A program made the translations under genes and the position numbers. Positions 17,829-28,011 of a stretch of DNA of 64,000 bases are shown here, in pieces. Every line of letters begins with the position of its first letter. Position 1 is the stretch's first letter. Source of the stretch: Mycolicibacterium gadium (GTDB lineage Bacteria > Actinomycetota > Actinomycetes > Mycobacteriales > Mycobacteriaceae); the NCBI RefSeq assembly GCF_010728925.1, contig NZ_AP022608.1:5208001-5272000 (forward strand), given 5' to 3'. Below the pieces are notes generated by a model that saw nothing but the letters and a program-made list of their open reading frames with translations, ran no database searches and was not told the DNA's origin.

Positions 17829-19145
17829 CTAATCACAGTTACTGCAAACTCCGGTAACCGACAGTTGCATCCCGCAATGGCACATTTTTGCTTCTCGAGT
17901 GACGCTTTGCGACCGCTTGCCGCTGGGCCGCACCTGATTAATTGGGTGCTTTACGTACCACGTGCCCTTTCTTGAACTGGGCGCACAACCCACTCCGCCG
18001 CCGGCGACAGCGACGATCTCCTCCTTTGAAGTGAAACCTGTCGTGTAGCCGTAGAAGATGTGCAGATCAGGGAGGCCGTCGCGTCGCACGGCGATGACGT
18101 AGGGCTTGTCGGCTCGTTCTACTGCCCGGAATTCTGCGATACCAATCGCTGTAGTGAACCTACGGATGAAGTCGTGATTCTCGGCCGGGATTCGGGCCTT
18201 CATCAGCGCCGCGACGAACGAGTCGGACTGACTCTCGCGGCCAGCATCCGGTGGACCGGACGGAGTTCCCGGCGGACCAGATTGGGAAGGTACCTGCGGG
18301 GAGGGGGTCCGGGGATTAGCCGTGTGCGCGCTGAGGGGCGGTGCTTGAGGGAGGGAGCGAGGCTGGTCCTGTAACGCCCCTAAGGTGAGATCGGTTACGA
18401 CGATTGCGTGGTCGGATATCTTGTTCCTCCGCACCTCATGAATGTGCCGAGAGTCGCGAATCGCTTCGCGAAGAGTCGGTGACACGTAGATGTAGTCAAG
18501 CCGGAATCCGTTGTAGTCCTCAGACTCAGACGTTTCCTTGCTTTTCCGCTTTGTATACCAAGTGAACTCCCGGGCGCTTGGGTTGAGCTGACGCCAAGTG
18601 TCGATGTACTTCTCCGAACGCAGGATCCGGATATAGTCCGACAACACGAACGGGGTGCCCTGCGCGTCCTCCGGAAGGCCCGTGTTGAAATCTCCTAGTA
18701 TCACGGCCTTCTCGCTCTTGTGCCGCCTCGCAAAGCGGATGACCTCGTCCCAAAGCAGCTCCTTTCGCTTCTTGCCTGAGATTCCAACGCCATCTGCACC
18801 GAACTTGTTGTCAGTTCCTCCTGGAATGTGGACGCACAGCACCTTGACGTCTCGGCTTTCGATCTCGACGGGTAGCCAACGCTCTTGATCGTGAGCAATC
18901 GGGTTGTCGATCCTCGTCAATGCGATTTTGGAAGCCAGTAACACGCTGTTTGCATTGCCAGCCGAACATGTCGTCTCGATGTAATCGAAACCCGCATGAT
19001 TCAGTGCTTGGCGCAGCGGCTCCAAGTTGGCAAATCGAACTTCCGTGAGGCCCACTACATCAGGCCGTAGCCGTGCGATCTCATGCACGATCGATGGAAC
19101 TCTGCTGCCGCCTCCACCTTGAATGTTCCAGGTCAGGAATCGCAT
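17829..19145 (-). CDS. Endonuclease/exonuclease/phosphatase-family protein with zinc-knuckle tail
   Basis: The 438-residue protein begins MRFLTWNIQGGG. Residues 1-255 carry the metal-dependent EEP (DNase I/ExoIII-like) motifs: N7 in TWNIQ, E in GLTEVR (about 37), GDFNTG (about 148), LDYIYVS, and SDHAIVV (about 242). All catalytic residues expected for a phosphodiesterase are visible. A Pro/Ser/Gln-rich linker (about 262-300) follows, then an additional domain (about 305-400) of unknown identity, and a C-terminal CHCGM..GVCSNC pair that should bind zinc. The likely activity is cleavage of nucleic acid phosphodiesters. The fused C-terminal part may provide specificity. It stands alone, transcribed away from the helicase pair. 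Confidence 0.85.
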   Translation of the reverse strand: MRFLTWNIQGGGGSRVPSIVHEIARLRPDVVGLTEVRFANLEPLRQALNHAGFDYIETTCSAGNANSVLLASKIALTRIDNPIAHDQERWLPVEIESRDVKVLCVHIPGGTDNKFGADGVGISGKKRKELLWDEVIRFARRHKSEKAVILGDFNTGLPEDAQGTPFVLSDYIRILRSEKYIDTWRQLNPSAREFTWYTKRKSKETSESEDYNGFRLDYIYVSPTLREAIRDSRHIHEVRRNKISDHAIVVTDLTLGALQDQPRSLPQAPPLSAHTANPRTPSPQVPSQSGPPGTPSGPPDAGRESQSDSFVAALMKARIPAENHDFIRRFTTAIGIAEFRAVERADKPYVIAVRRDGLPDLHIFYGYTTGFTSKEEIVAVAGGGVGCAPSSRKGTWYVKHPINQVRPSGKRSQSVTREAKMCHCGMQLSVTGVCSNCD

Positions 19146-19462
19146 CTTTGCCCCCTAGGCATCCGGCCGTTCAATCGCGGCCTGGATCGCTGGAAGCTAG
19201 CACGTGGCAACGACAGATTCTGTCGCGTGGCCGGCCGTGAGAAGCTTGCTGCTTTCCCGCTGGCGCCTTGGCTGCCGTCAGGTGCATCTGCTGAAGATCA
19301 AGCTGATTCTTCAGATCGTCCTGGAAGCCGCGTTTGCCGCCGTTGGGTTCGGTCTTGCGTGACATGGGTACGGCGTAGAGACAGGGCTGGGCGGTGGGGT
19401 GTGTATGGTCGGCCCGTCACGACGTTTGCTAGGAGCTTGTCGGTCGGCTGTCCTAGAGTGCC
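19146..19462. other. Divergent intergenic region
   Basis: About 317 nt between two divergent genes, so it should hold both promoters. A minus-strand frame within it (19171-19365, MSRKTEPNGGKRGFQDDLKN) has protein-like composition at its start but a poor end; I do not call it. Confidence 0.35.
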
Positions 19463-22400
19463 GTGAGCAAGAACAGGGAGAGCATGGCGGGGCAAATATC
19501 GTTGAAGGACTGGCTGAGCGACGCCGAGTACGAGTGGCGGCAAAAGCTCAAGCCGGTGAATTTGGTCATTGAGACAGATTTCACGCCAGCCAACACGGCG
19601 CAAATCAAGAAGTACTGGGGTGCCGCGGCTCGAGCACTGCGAAAGCACGATTACACCCACTACGAAATCGTCAAACGCTATCCAGCCCTGACGCTCATGG
19701 CCCTGGTCGGTCACGCGTCGTTGTCCTACGTCGAAGGACGATTCTGGGACGACTTCTGGACTGACACCGGTCTCGCTCGGGACCAAGACTTCGAGAGCGT
19801 GCTGCGGCACAGCATCGACGAAATGCTGGTCAAGTTCTCGCTTGCGCGCTTCCCAGATGCGGAGCGCGAAAGAGCTCGCAAGTACGTCATGGTGCTTGCG
19901 TTACACGCTGGCATTCCGGTGCATTGCCTAGGCGATCTACTCGGCACCATCAATGAGCACATCGTCCAAGGACGTGAGGCTAGTGGTGCAGCCTTGCTGG
20001 CGTGGCTCGACGAGCCAGGGAAGGAATATCGCGCAAATAACCTCGACATCCCCGTAAGGAACTTCTTCGCATACGGCGCCGAATTCGCCATTGACATCCT
20101 CGATCGAATCATCGAGTTCGTCCTGGCCACGAATGACGATCCGGAGCTTCTGGAACGGGAACTCGAGTCTTCGACTACCGGACTGCCCACGGTCCTGTTA
20201 GCCGAACTCATCTCAAGACTTCGCGAGACGCCGTTGAAATGGACGAGGTCGAGCGGGGGCGCATCCGCAGGCGCGAAGCGCATCGCAATCAGATACAACG
20301 CGGATGACGACCAAGTCGTGGTCGACCTGCCCTATCCAGCGAAACGGTCAGAGGAGCCGTGGCGGCTGTCGATTGACGGTGACGTCCGCAGTGTCCACTG
20401 CATGCGGCAGTGGGGCTCGAATGCCGAAGCGTCACTGACCCGCGCTGTCATCGATCGACCAGTCCGCGAACTCGTCGTCACGCACGGACCGTCCGATGTC
20501 ACCCGCGTGCTCGGCCTGGTCAACCGCGACGACCCATTGCTCACCTTCTCCACGAGTGGCGAATGGATCCCGCGTCGAGACGGCCTGAAGGATGCGGTAT
20601 GGGTGATCTATCCAGAAGGCAACGAGCTCGTTGACCCGAGTACAGGTGACCTGGTTCCGCTCGAGAACGAGGGCAGTCCTGCAGGCTGGCTCGGCTGGAA
20701 GAGCGCTGTTGTCGAGTTGACGTCAGTCGACGGCCTTCAACTGCGATCGAACGGACAGCCGATCGGCACTGAGCGGCAGGTTCGCAAAGATGCACGACCG
20801 CGGTTTGAAGTGGGCGAGCCGGTGCGTGGCGTTCGCTCCGTCGACGGCCGACCAGTCCTCGCGACACGGCCGTGGGTGTTGCTACCCGCGACGCGGTCCG
20901 ATCCTCCCCCGTCGTGGCGAGTGCGGACACGGCGCTTCGGCAGCGCCGACTGGATCGTTGACGACGCTTGGGACGCCGCGGAGGACGAAGCCGCTGTCGA
21001 ACCGTTCGACGACGCCGAAGAACCTCAACTCGGCCTATTCGAAGTCGTCGTCACAGGGCCGCTCGGCGCGGATGCTCACCTCGTCTTCTTCATAGCGGAA
21101 GGGCTCTGGGTCGAAACTAGCTGCACCATAAGGATTCCCGAAGGTGACGGTCTCACGCCTTGTTCAGCAGAGATCGGCACCGATGTGCTGACAGTGTCGC
21201 CTAGCGGCGTGCTGGAGTACAGCAGCAATCAGATCGAGCGGCTAGTCGACATCGCGGACGGGATTCGTTCAGAGCGGCTTTCCGTGGTACCTCCGTACAC
21301 GGAAGTGCGTTCAGGGTTGACCGGTTCGCCCGTTCCGTGGCGGGTGGCTGCGCAGCTCTCCGCCGCCGAGGACCTGACGCAAGACGGATTCGTCGCTGTG
21401 CGCGCTCCTGGGGCGGAGGTCGAGGACTTCGCGTTCGTGGGTAACACCGGTGATCGCATACAGGTGGGGTCGCGGCATAGGCGCAAACCGGGTGATGTCT
21501 TCGAGATCAGTACCCAGCAGTTCGCGGACGCTGCGCGCTTGAACGAGTCCGGTCGAATCGTCGCCAGGCTGCGCGCGGACGACCACACGATCGATGTCAC
21601 TGCCCTCTTGATCCGGCCGAAACGACTCGGCGCCGGGGTAGTACTTCGCGACAACATTTTGGACTTCGGCTCTACCGAAGAAATTGAAGGCCTGGCGGCC
21701 TATGTGTGGTCGAGCACTGCCCCCTGGCGAGCGCCGGATGTCCTTCACATCAAGAAGGGCGCCGCGCAGCTTCCTGACCATCTGATCGACGCCGGGCAGC
21801 TCCGTTGTCAGTTGTTCGTGGACGATCCTTGGGTCATTGTCGAGCCCCCGCGCCGTGCTCCGGCCGACGCCCTGCGCATCGATCAGATCGGTTGGCGAGA
21901 AGACGGCAGTGCGGTCGAGGTCAGGCTGGCCCGGTTTCTCGCTGGAGTGGGACGCCTCCACCAGACGGTAGGAGCGGTCCCGGAAGCGTGGGCAGCGCTT
22001 GCTCAAGTACATGCCGATGCTCGACTAGAGCGAGTAGGAGGGTTGGTTCCCGTACTCGTCGCCGATCCGCGAACGTCGCTAGCGAATCTAGGCAACAGTT
22101 CGATTGCGTTGCAGGACAAGATGGCAATGCTCATTCGCAGTGAGCTCGTCAACAAATCGTTCTCGTCGGATTGCACCCTCAATGATTTGCATGTCGACCC
22201 TTGGTTCGGTTGCATGAACGAACTGGCTGATCTCCCGATCCTCGTCCACAAGCGCCGTGAAGCACCTGATGAGTGGAAGGAGACCGTCGCGTACCTCGCA
22301 GACAAAGGGGGCCAGCCGCTGATCAACATCCTTCGCACCGGCCGAGCCAGCATCGCAGCGGACGGCGCCTTCGACGGGACAGTATTGGCGATGGCTTCGG

Positions 22401-22876
22401 CCCCTGTCGGAAAGGTCATCGCCACCGTTCGCGAGCGATCGCTTGTTCCACGGCCCCTGCTTGAATACGAGACGCGTCGCCTCGGCGTATACGCGGCATT
22501 CCTGGGGCGACGGGCATGGCTCGACTCAGGATGGTCGAAGAACTTCGCTGCTCAGCTCGGCATGGCGCTGATGCCGATCAAGCGCGCGTCTGCCACCGCG
22601 TACGAAGCGCTCACGTTGCGCCTTGAGCGGCTAAAGGGCATCGACGTCGAGGAACATCCTTGGATGCTCATGTCGGTGCAGTCAATGACGCTCGCGTTCC
22701 TCGCACGCCTCGAAGCCTGCAACCGTATTGATGGAAGCTATCTCGACACTGGCTTGCTCACTGTCTGGACTCGTTTTGCAGAACTGTGCCCGACCATGGT
22801 TGCCACCGATCTTCTGATGGCAGAAGCGCTGACGCTCTTTGAGCGTAAGGGGAACCTCATCGGAGGAGAACTATGA
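19463..22876 (+). CDS. Large protein of unknown fold, partner of the DUF1998 helicase (DruH-like by position)
   Basis: The protein is 1137 residues from GTG 19463, or 1130 from ATG 19484, which has AGGGAG close upstream. I see no P-loop, nuclease triad or Zn cluster. Residues 1-240 are mainly helical (KRYPALTLMALVGHASLSYVEGRFWDDFW). Residues about 260-760 are beta-rich with repeated Ig-like stretches (RPVRELVVTHGPSDVTRV; GPLGADAHLVFFIAEGLW). The C-terminal 300 residues are helical again. Its stop overlaps the helicase ATG by 4 nt and GGAGGAGA precedes that start, so expression is coupled. A large unknown protein paired with a DUF1998 helicase recalls DruH-DruE of Druantia type III. That assignment rests on arrangement, not on recognised homology. 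Confidence 0.85.
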   Translation: MSKNRESMAGQISLKDWLSDAEYEWRQKLKPVNLVIETDFTPANTAQIKKYWGAAARALRKHDYTHYEIVKRYPALTLMALVGHASLSYVEGRFWDDFWTDTGLARDQDFESVLRHSIDEMLVKFSLARFPDAERERARKYVMVLALHAGIPVHCLGDLLGTINEHIVQGREASGAALLAWLDEPGKEYRANNLDIPVRNFFAYGAEFAIDILDRIIEFVLATNDDPELLERELESSTTGLPTVLLAELISRLRETPLKWTRSSGGASAGAKRIAIRYNADDDQVVVDLPYPAKRSEEPWRLSIDGDVRSVHCMRQWGSNAEASLTRAVIDRPVRELVVTHGPSDVTRVLGLVNRDDPLLTFSTSGEWIPRRDGLKDAVWVIYPEGNELVDPSTGDLVPLENEGSPAGWLGWKSAVVELTSVDGLQLRSNGQPIGTERQVRKDARPRFEVGEPVRGVRSVDGRPVLATRPWVLLPATRSDPPPSWRVRTRRFGSADWIVDDAWDAAEDEAAVEPFDDAEEPQLGLFEVVVTGPLGADAHLVFFIAEGLWVETSCTIRIPEGDGLTPCSAEIGTDVLTVSPSGVLEYSSNQIERLVDIADGIRSERLSVVPPYTEVRSGLTGSPVPWRVAAQLSAAEDLTQDGFVAVRAPGAEVEDFAFVGNTGDRIQVGSRHRRKPGDVFEISTQQFADAARLNESGRIVARLRADDHTIDVTALLIRPKRLGAGVVLRDNILDFGSTEEIEGLAAYVWSSTAPWRAPDVLHIKKGAAQLPDHLIDAGQLRCQLFVDDPWVIVEPPRRAPADALRIDQIGWREDGSAVEVRLARFLAGVGRLHQTVGAVPEAWAALAQVHADARLERVGGLVPVLVADPRTSLANLGNSSIALQDKMAMLIRSELVNKSFSSDCTLNDLHVDPWFGCMNELADLPILVHKRREAPDEWKETVAYLADKGGQPLINILRTGRASIAADGAFDGTVLAMASAPVGKVIATVRERSLVPRPLLEYETRRLGVYAAFLGRRAWLDSGWSKNFAAQLGMALMPIKRASATAYEALTLRLERLKGIDVEEHPWMLMSVQSMTLAFLARLEACNRIDGSYLDTGLLTVWTRFAELCPTMVATDLLMAEALTLFERKGNLIGGEL

Positions 22877-25800
22877 CCGACCGGCTCGATCCACTCGAGA
22901 CGTCGCGGCAGATCAAGGAGAGCTACAAGCGCTATCTGAAGACGCTCCTGTCGCCTCGCGATGGCAAACTCGCTGAGGCCTTCGACGCCGAGATCGACGC
23001 CACCAGCATGCTCACCAGGGGCCCGCTCCTCGAACTGACGCCACCCTACGAGACTGGCTCGACACCAAGGGATTTGGTCGAGCAAGGCGTGCTCCACCCG
23101 GACTTTCCGCAGTTGGGCATCCCCGCAGACCAGCCGCTGTACGTCCATCAGGAAGCCGCGATCCGCAAGTTCCTCGCTGGCCGCAACCTCGTGGTGAGCA
23201 CGGGAACGGGATCAGGCAAGACGGAGAGCTTCCTGGTTCCGATCCTCAACTCCCTACTCGAGGAGCGCTCCAACGGAACGCTGGGCCCCGGTGTTCGCGC
23301 CTTACTGCTCTACCCGATGAACGCACTCGCCAACGACCAACTCAAGCGACTCCGTTCGATACTTCGATCCGTCCCCGACATCACCTTCGGCCGGTACACC
23401 GGCGAGACTCTGATGAAGCCGACCGACGCGGAAAACGATTTCCTGCACAACAATCCGGGGGATCGACGGCTCCCGAATGAGCTTCTCAGCCGCGAGGAGA
23501 TGCGGTCGACGCCCCCGAACCTGCTGTTGACCAACTACGCGATGCTCGAGTATCTGTTGATCCGCCCCGCCGACATCGATCTGTTCGACGGGCCACATGC
23601 CGGCACGTGGCGATTCATCGTCATGGACGAGGCACACGTGTACGACGGTGCACAGGGCTCAGAAGTCGCTCTGCTGCTGCGCCGGCTCAAGCAGCGCGTC
23701 GCTCCAAAGTCCAGCGTTCAGTGCATCGCGACATCGGCGTCACTAACTGGGAGCGTGCGCAATGACCCCATCGGCGAGGCAATGCAGTTCGCAAGCAACC
23801 TGTTCGACGCGCAATTCGAGTACGACGAGAGCGACAACACTCGGCAAGACTTGGTCAAGCCCACGCGCAAGAAGCACATCGACCAGCCCAGCTGGCAACT
23901 GACCGGCGAGCAGATTCTCCAGCACGCCGTGCGGCCGGCCGACGACGAGCTTGCCCGGCTCGGAGACGCAGCGTCGGCCGCTGAGGCGCTGCACACCGAA
24001 CGGGCAATCATCGAATTGAAGTCTGCACTGAGCGGAGGACCGCGTGACGTGCGCGTCCTGCAGGAACAGTTGTGGCCGGGCGACTCCGCGGCGTCCGAGA
24101 AGCTGGATGCGCTGGTGCTGCTCGGCAGTAGAACCCAGGACGACACTGGGCACCCCGTGCTGTCGGCTCGCTACCACCTCTTTGTTCGGGCTACCGAAGG
24201 TGCGTTCGTCAGCTTTGCCGAAGGGGGGCCACGAATCTTTCTGGGTCGTCACGAAGTTGACCCCGACACGGGTCGAGCGGTCTTCGAGTTCGGCACGTGC
24301 GGTCGCTGTGGAGCGGTGCACCTTTCGGGCGAGGTCGAAGCGCGTGGTCGGCAGGAGTACTTCGTCCCGACCAAGAAGGCAGAGGGTGCGGTCAACTGGC
24401 TAGTGCTTGCCGACGCGAACGTCGATGCGTTCGTCGACGAGGACGAGGCGACCTTCGACGACGAGCACGGCAAGGGATCAGACCCAACCACGCGGACATT
24501 GTGCACGGGCTGCGGGCAACTGGGCGTCGCCGGGATGGACCGGTGTGATACCGCGCAGTGCAAGGGCGGTCCGATGCTCACGGTCCGCGAGCATCCGCGA
24601 GCCAAGAAGATCATGACCCGGTGCACGGAGTGCGGCGCCCTGTCGCGCCAGGGGATTCGCCGCCTACGCACGGATACCAATGCGGCGCCCGCCGTGGTCA
24701 CGACAGCGCTGTACCAGCAGCTACCGGAGGCGGTCGGCGAGAGGGCAGACGAGGTCGGGGCGGGCCGAAAACTGCTGATGTTCTCCGACTCTCGGCAGGG
24801 TGCGGCGTTCGCGGCGCCCTACCTCAACCGGACGTACGCCCGCCTACTCGAGCGGCGCTATATGGCGCAGGCGCTTCGCGACGCCGGACGAGGGGAGCCG
24901 ATCACGACCGGCGACCTCGCCATCCTGACGCGCGAACGCGCTCAAGCCGCCGGGACCTTCCCCCGCACCATGGGCGCTATCGAGACGAAGCAAGAGATCA
25001 ACCAGTGGGTGATGGGCGAGCTGATCACCACCGAAACGCGCCAGTCGCTCGAAGGACTTGGGTTGATGACAGTCGGGCTCAAGCGCGACTCCCGGGTGCC
25101 GCTGCGGGGGTTCACGGCGCTCGGTCTCGACGAGGATGAGGCGTGGGCGCTGCTCAACGTCCTGGTGAAGACCGCACGGATGCAGGGAGCGTTGAGTCCG
25201 CTGGAGCGCGTGGACATCAAGGATGAGCGATTCGCGCCGCGCAACACAGTGGTGCGCATGCGCTCGACAGGCTCGGATGCCAAGAAGTCGGTCATCAGCT
25301 GGAATCCCAGTGGCCGGCCGGGAACCTCCAATAGCCGAATCGTGTTCCTGGACAAGGTACTCACGGCTCTGGGTAACCCGACTCCCGCCGCGACGATTCT
25401 CGAGGGCTGCTGGAAGCTCCTAGAATCCAGCGAGTACCTGACCATGGAGTCCGACCGCGTGCTGGGCCCGGTGTTCCAGCTGGACCACACCAGACTGAGC
25501 TTGACCGAGGGGTGGTCCTGCGCGTGGTTCCTGTGCGACACGTGCCGGACGCTCACGGCGTACTCGGTGCGCGGGGTCTGTCCGAACAGTCGGTGCGTCG
25601 GTGCTTTGCGGCCATTCGACCTGCCCGGGATTGACGCCGACACGAACCACTACCGAGTGATGTACCAGACCATGAACTCAGCTCCGTTGACCGCCCAGGA
25701 ACATACGGCGCAGTGGGATGCCAAGGAGGCAGCGAAGATTCAGCGGCAGTTCATCGACGGCAAAGTGAACGTGCTGTCTTGTTCGACCACGTTCGAACTC

Positions 25801-27501
25801 GGCGTCGATGTCGGTGACCTGCAGTCCGTCGTGATGCGAAACATGCCGCCCAGGACGGCAAACTATGTCCAGCGGGCCGGCCGCGCTGGTCGGCGGGCAG
25901 CGTCAGCCGCGCTGGTCGTCACCTACGCCAACCGTACGGCGCACGACCTGGCGAAGTACCAGGAGCCGGCAGCCATGATCGCCGGCCACATGCGCATCCC
26001 GTGGGTGCCGGTCGACAACGCGAGAATCGCCCGCAGGCACGCACATTCGATCGCAATGGCGGCCTATTTTCGGCACCGCGCGGAGCGTGACGGTGAAACG
26101 TGGCGGCATGCGGGCCCGTTCTTCTCGCCACCCGCCCCCGATCAGGAGTCGCCCGCGGCGCGCGTGAAGCACTTCCTCGATCCCGTACCCGCCCCCGTCG
26201 AGGAGGCATTGCGGATAGCGCTGCCGCCCGAGGTGCAGGTGGAGCTCGGCGTACACGACGGGAGTTGGGTTGACGTCCTCGTCGACCTCCTTGCGAGCGT
26301 GGAAGCGGAAGTCAGATTCGACATCGACCTCTACAACGAGCAGATCGATGCGGCGGCGCGGGAGCGCAAGTTCGGTCTCGGCAAGAGGCTTACCGAGACG
26401 CTGCGGACCATCGAAAGTCGGGAACTGCTCGGCTTTCTCGCAGGCAAGAATGTGCTTCCCAAGTACGGGTTCCCCGTCGACACCGTCGAGTTGCGCACCC
26501 TGCACGCCGCCGAGCCGATCGGACGTCAGCTCGAGCTCGGTCGTGACCTTGGGCTGGCCATCTATGACTATGCTCCCGGCAATCAGGTGGTCGCCGGAGG
26601 CAAGGTGTGGACGTCGGCGGGGATCCGCCAGGTACCTGGGCGCAAACTGGTGCCGTTAAGCTACCGGGTCTGCGAGGTGTGCAAGCGGTTCGAAAGCGGT
26701 CACGTGCTGGACGATTCGGTCGTGTGCCCGACATGCAGCAGCGCATTCAAGCCGGCACGCCGGTTGGTGCGACCGGAGTTTGGCTTCATCGCCGACCGCG
26801 AAACGCGCGACGTTGGCACCGCGCCACCCGAGCGACGCCGCCACGGGTCGAGCTACGTGGAGAGCGTCGGTGACGAGATCGGTAGCTACACGTGGACCGG
26901 TGCGGGCGGCATGACGGTGACCGCGCGGGCCGGGACGCGGGCACGGTTGGCGGTGCTATCCGATGGCATTGGCTCCGGTTTCCAGGTGTGCCAGTGGTGT
27001 GGCTGGGCGCAGTTGAACGACCGCACACCCCGGCGCGGTAAGCACCAGCGCCCGGAGGACGGGAAGGATTGCGGCGGGCCGCTCGACATCCTGTCGCTCG
27101 GCCACCAGTACGAGTCGGACGTCGCCGAGTTCACCTTCGGTGGCACCACCCCGCGCGTCGTCGATGAATCGGTCTGGCTCTCGGCTTTGTACGCGTTGAT
27201 CGAGGGAGCTTCCGAGTCACTAGAGATCAGCCGCGACGACATCGATGGCGCACTGGCGTGGAGTACCGATCTTCAGCGCAGCCTTGTGCTCTTTGACACT
27301 GTCCCTGGTGGGGCTGGTGCTGCCAAGCGCATCGCCGAGAACATCGGACCGGTGTTGAAGACGGCGGTACAGCGGGTCACGAACTGCGACTGTGGCGAGG
27401 AGACGTCGTGCTATGGATGCATACGGACGTACCGGAACTCACGAGAGCACGAGCGGTTGTCGCGAGGAGCTGCGCTCAGGTTATTGGCAGGCGCTGGGTA
27501 G
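22873..27501 (+). CDS. Giant DEAH-type helicase with DUF1998 domain (DruE/MrfA-like)
   Basis: This is a 1542-residue superfamily II helicase. Motif I (STGTGSGKTES) is at about residues 110-120, motif II (DEAH) at 253-256, SATs-like IATSAS follows, and motif VI (QRAGRAGRR) is near 1000. Between the two RecA lobes are several Zn-ribbon pairs (CGRCG near 478; CTGCG, CDTAQC and CTECG around 545-595; CDTC..CPNSRC near 895). A further CEVC..CPTC is near 1266. The C-terminus ends with NCDCGEETSCYGCIRTYRN (about 1503-1521), the four-Cys signature of DUF1998, found in MrfA, DrmB and DruE. It presumably translocates on DNA as the motor of a defence system with the upstream protein. All helicase motifs look intact. 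Confidence 0.9.
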   Translation: MTDRLDPLETSRQIKESYKRYLKTLLSPRDGKLAEAFDAEIDATSMLTRGPLLELTPPYETGSTPRDLVEQGVLHPDFPQLGIPADQPLYVHQEAAIRKFLAGRNLVVSTGTGSGKTESFLVPILNSLLEERSNGTLGPGVRALLLYPMNALANDQLKRLRSILRSVPDITFGRYTGETLMKPTDAENDFLHNNPGDRRLPNELLSREEMRSTPPNLLLTNYAMLEYLLIRPADIDLFDGPHAGTWRFIVMDEAHVYDGAQGSEVALLLRRLKQRVAPKSSVQCIATSASLTGSVRNDPIGEAMQFASNLFDAQFEYDESDNTRQDLVKPTRKKHIDQPSWQLTGEQILQHAVRPADDELARLGDAASAAEALHTERAIIELKSALSGGPRDVRVLQEQLWPGDSAASEKLDALVLLGSRTQDDTGHPVLSARYHLFVRATEGAFVSFAEGGPRIFLGRHEVDPDTGRAVFEFGTCGRCGAVHLSGEVEARGRQEYFVPTKKAEGAVNWLVLADANVDAFVDEDEATFDDEHGKGSDPTTRTLCTGCGQLGVAGMDRCDTAQCKGGPMLTVREHPRAKKIMTRCTECGALSRQGIRRLRTDTNAAPAVVTTALYQQLPEAVGERADEVGAGRKLLMFSDSRQGAAFAAPYLNRTYARLLERRYMAQALRDAGRGEPITTGDLAILTRERAQAAGTFPRTMGAIETKQEINQWVMGELITTETRQSLEGLGLMTVGLKRDSRVPLRGFTALGLDEDEAWALLNVLVKTARMQGALSPLERVDIKDERFAPRNTVVRMRSTGSDAKKSVISWNPSGRPGTSNSRIVFLDKVLTALGNPTPAATILEGCWKLLESSEYLTMESDRVLGPVFQLDHTRLSLTEGWSCAWFLCDTCRTLTAYSVRGVCPNSRCVGALRPFDLPGIDADTNHYRVMYQTMNSAPLTAQEHTAQWDAKEAAKIQRQFIDGKVNVLSCSTTFELGVDVGDLQSVVMRNMPPRTANYVQRAGRAGRRAASAALVVTYANRTAHDLAKYQEPAAMIAGHMRIPWVPVDNARIARRHAHSIAMAAYFRHRAERDGETWRHAGPFFSPPAPDQESPAARVKHFLDPVPAPVEEALRIALPPEVQVELGVHDGSWVDVLVDLLASVEAEVRFDIDLYNEQIDAAARERKFGLGKRLTETLRTIESRELLGFLAGKNVLPKYGFPVDTVELRTLHAAEPIGRQLELGRDLGLAIYDYAPGNQVVAGGKVWTSAGIRQVPGRKLVPLSYRVCEVCKRFESGHVLDDSVVCPTCSSAFKPARRLVRPEFGFIADRETRDVGTAPPERRRHGSSYVESVGDEIGSYTWTGAGGMTVTARAGTRARLAVLSDGIGSGFQVCQWCGWAQLNDRTPRRGKHQRPEDGKDCGGPLDILSLGHQYESDVAEFTFGGTTPRVVDESVWLSALYALIEGASESLEISRDDIDGALAWSTDLQRSLVLFDTVPGGAGAAKRIAENIGPVLKTAVQRVTNCDCGEETSCYGCIRTYRNSREHERLSRGAALRLLAGAG

Positions 27502-28011
27502 AGACGAGGCGCACGGTGACGAAACCTCGGTGCTGAGTGCGCTAGTGCGACGAATGAACGAAACCTGTGCCCTCTGGACCCCACCTCCGCTCCACCTACG
27601 GAATTCGAATGATTGACATCCCCGCCGGCGCCGCAACGGCCACCGCCAATGCCTACGGTGGGCCAGCAACTAGCGTCGCCACAAAGCCAACAACCTTGCA
27701 GCCCTGCAGGGGTTTCCGGAGCCAGGTGTCCCGCTCGTCGTGATCGATGGCGGACCTTTCGACGGGGAATCGGACTGAATCGACCAGCTGCCCGGCTGAG
27801 TGGTGCTAGTTCTGTCAAGACTTGGGGCTGCAAGTTGTCGCTTCGGCAACAGCTCGCAGCGCTGGATCCGCGGCGCAGGGCGCGGGAGAAGAGATTGTCC
27901 GGTCCGTCTATCTGCAGGCGATGTACGCCCAACGTCGCCATTTTGTTGCAAACGCCCCTCATTTTGAATCAGTCCAACGGTGCGCTTGCGCGGAATACCT
28001 CTGATGCAGTG
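27502..28011. other. Stretch between convergent genes, with a possible gene relic
   Basis: About 510 nt with no supportable gene. One plus-strand frame reads KANNLAALQGFPEPGVPLVV and then IDGGPFDGESD before TGA at about 27780. It looks like a genuine protein C-terminus but is preceded by a stop within about 20 codons, so it may be the tail of a deleted gene. Confidence 0.3.

Noticed and set aside
27411..27962. 183-residue minus-strand ORF
   Set aside because: It extends antisense into the helicase C-terminus, is Cys/Arg-rich and has no family pattern.
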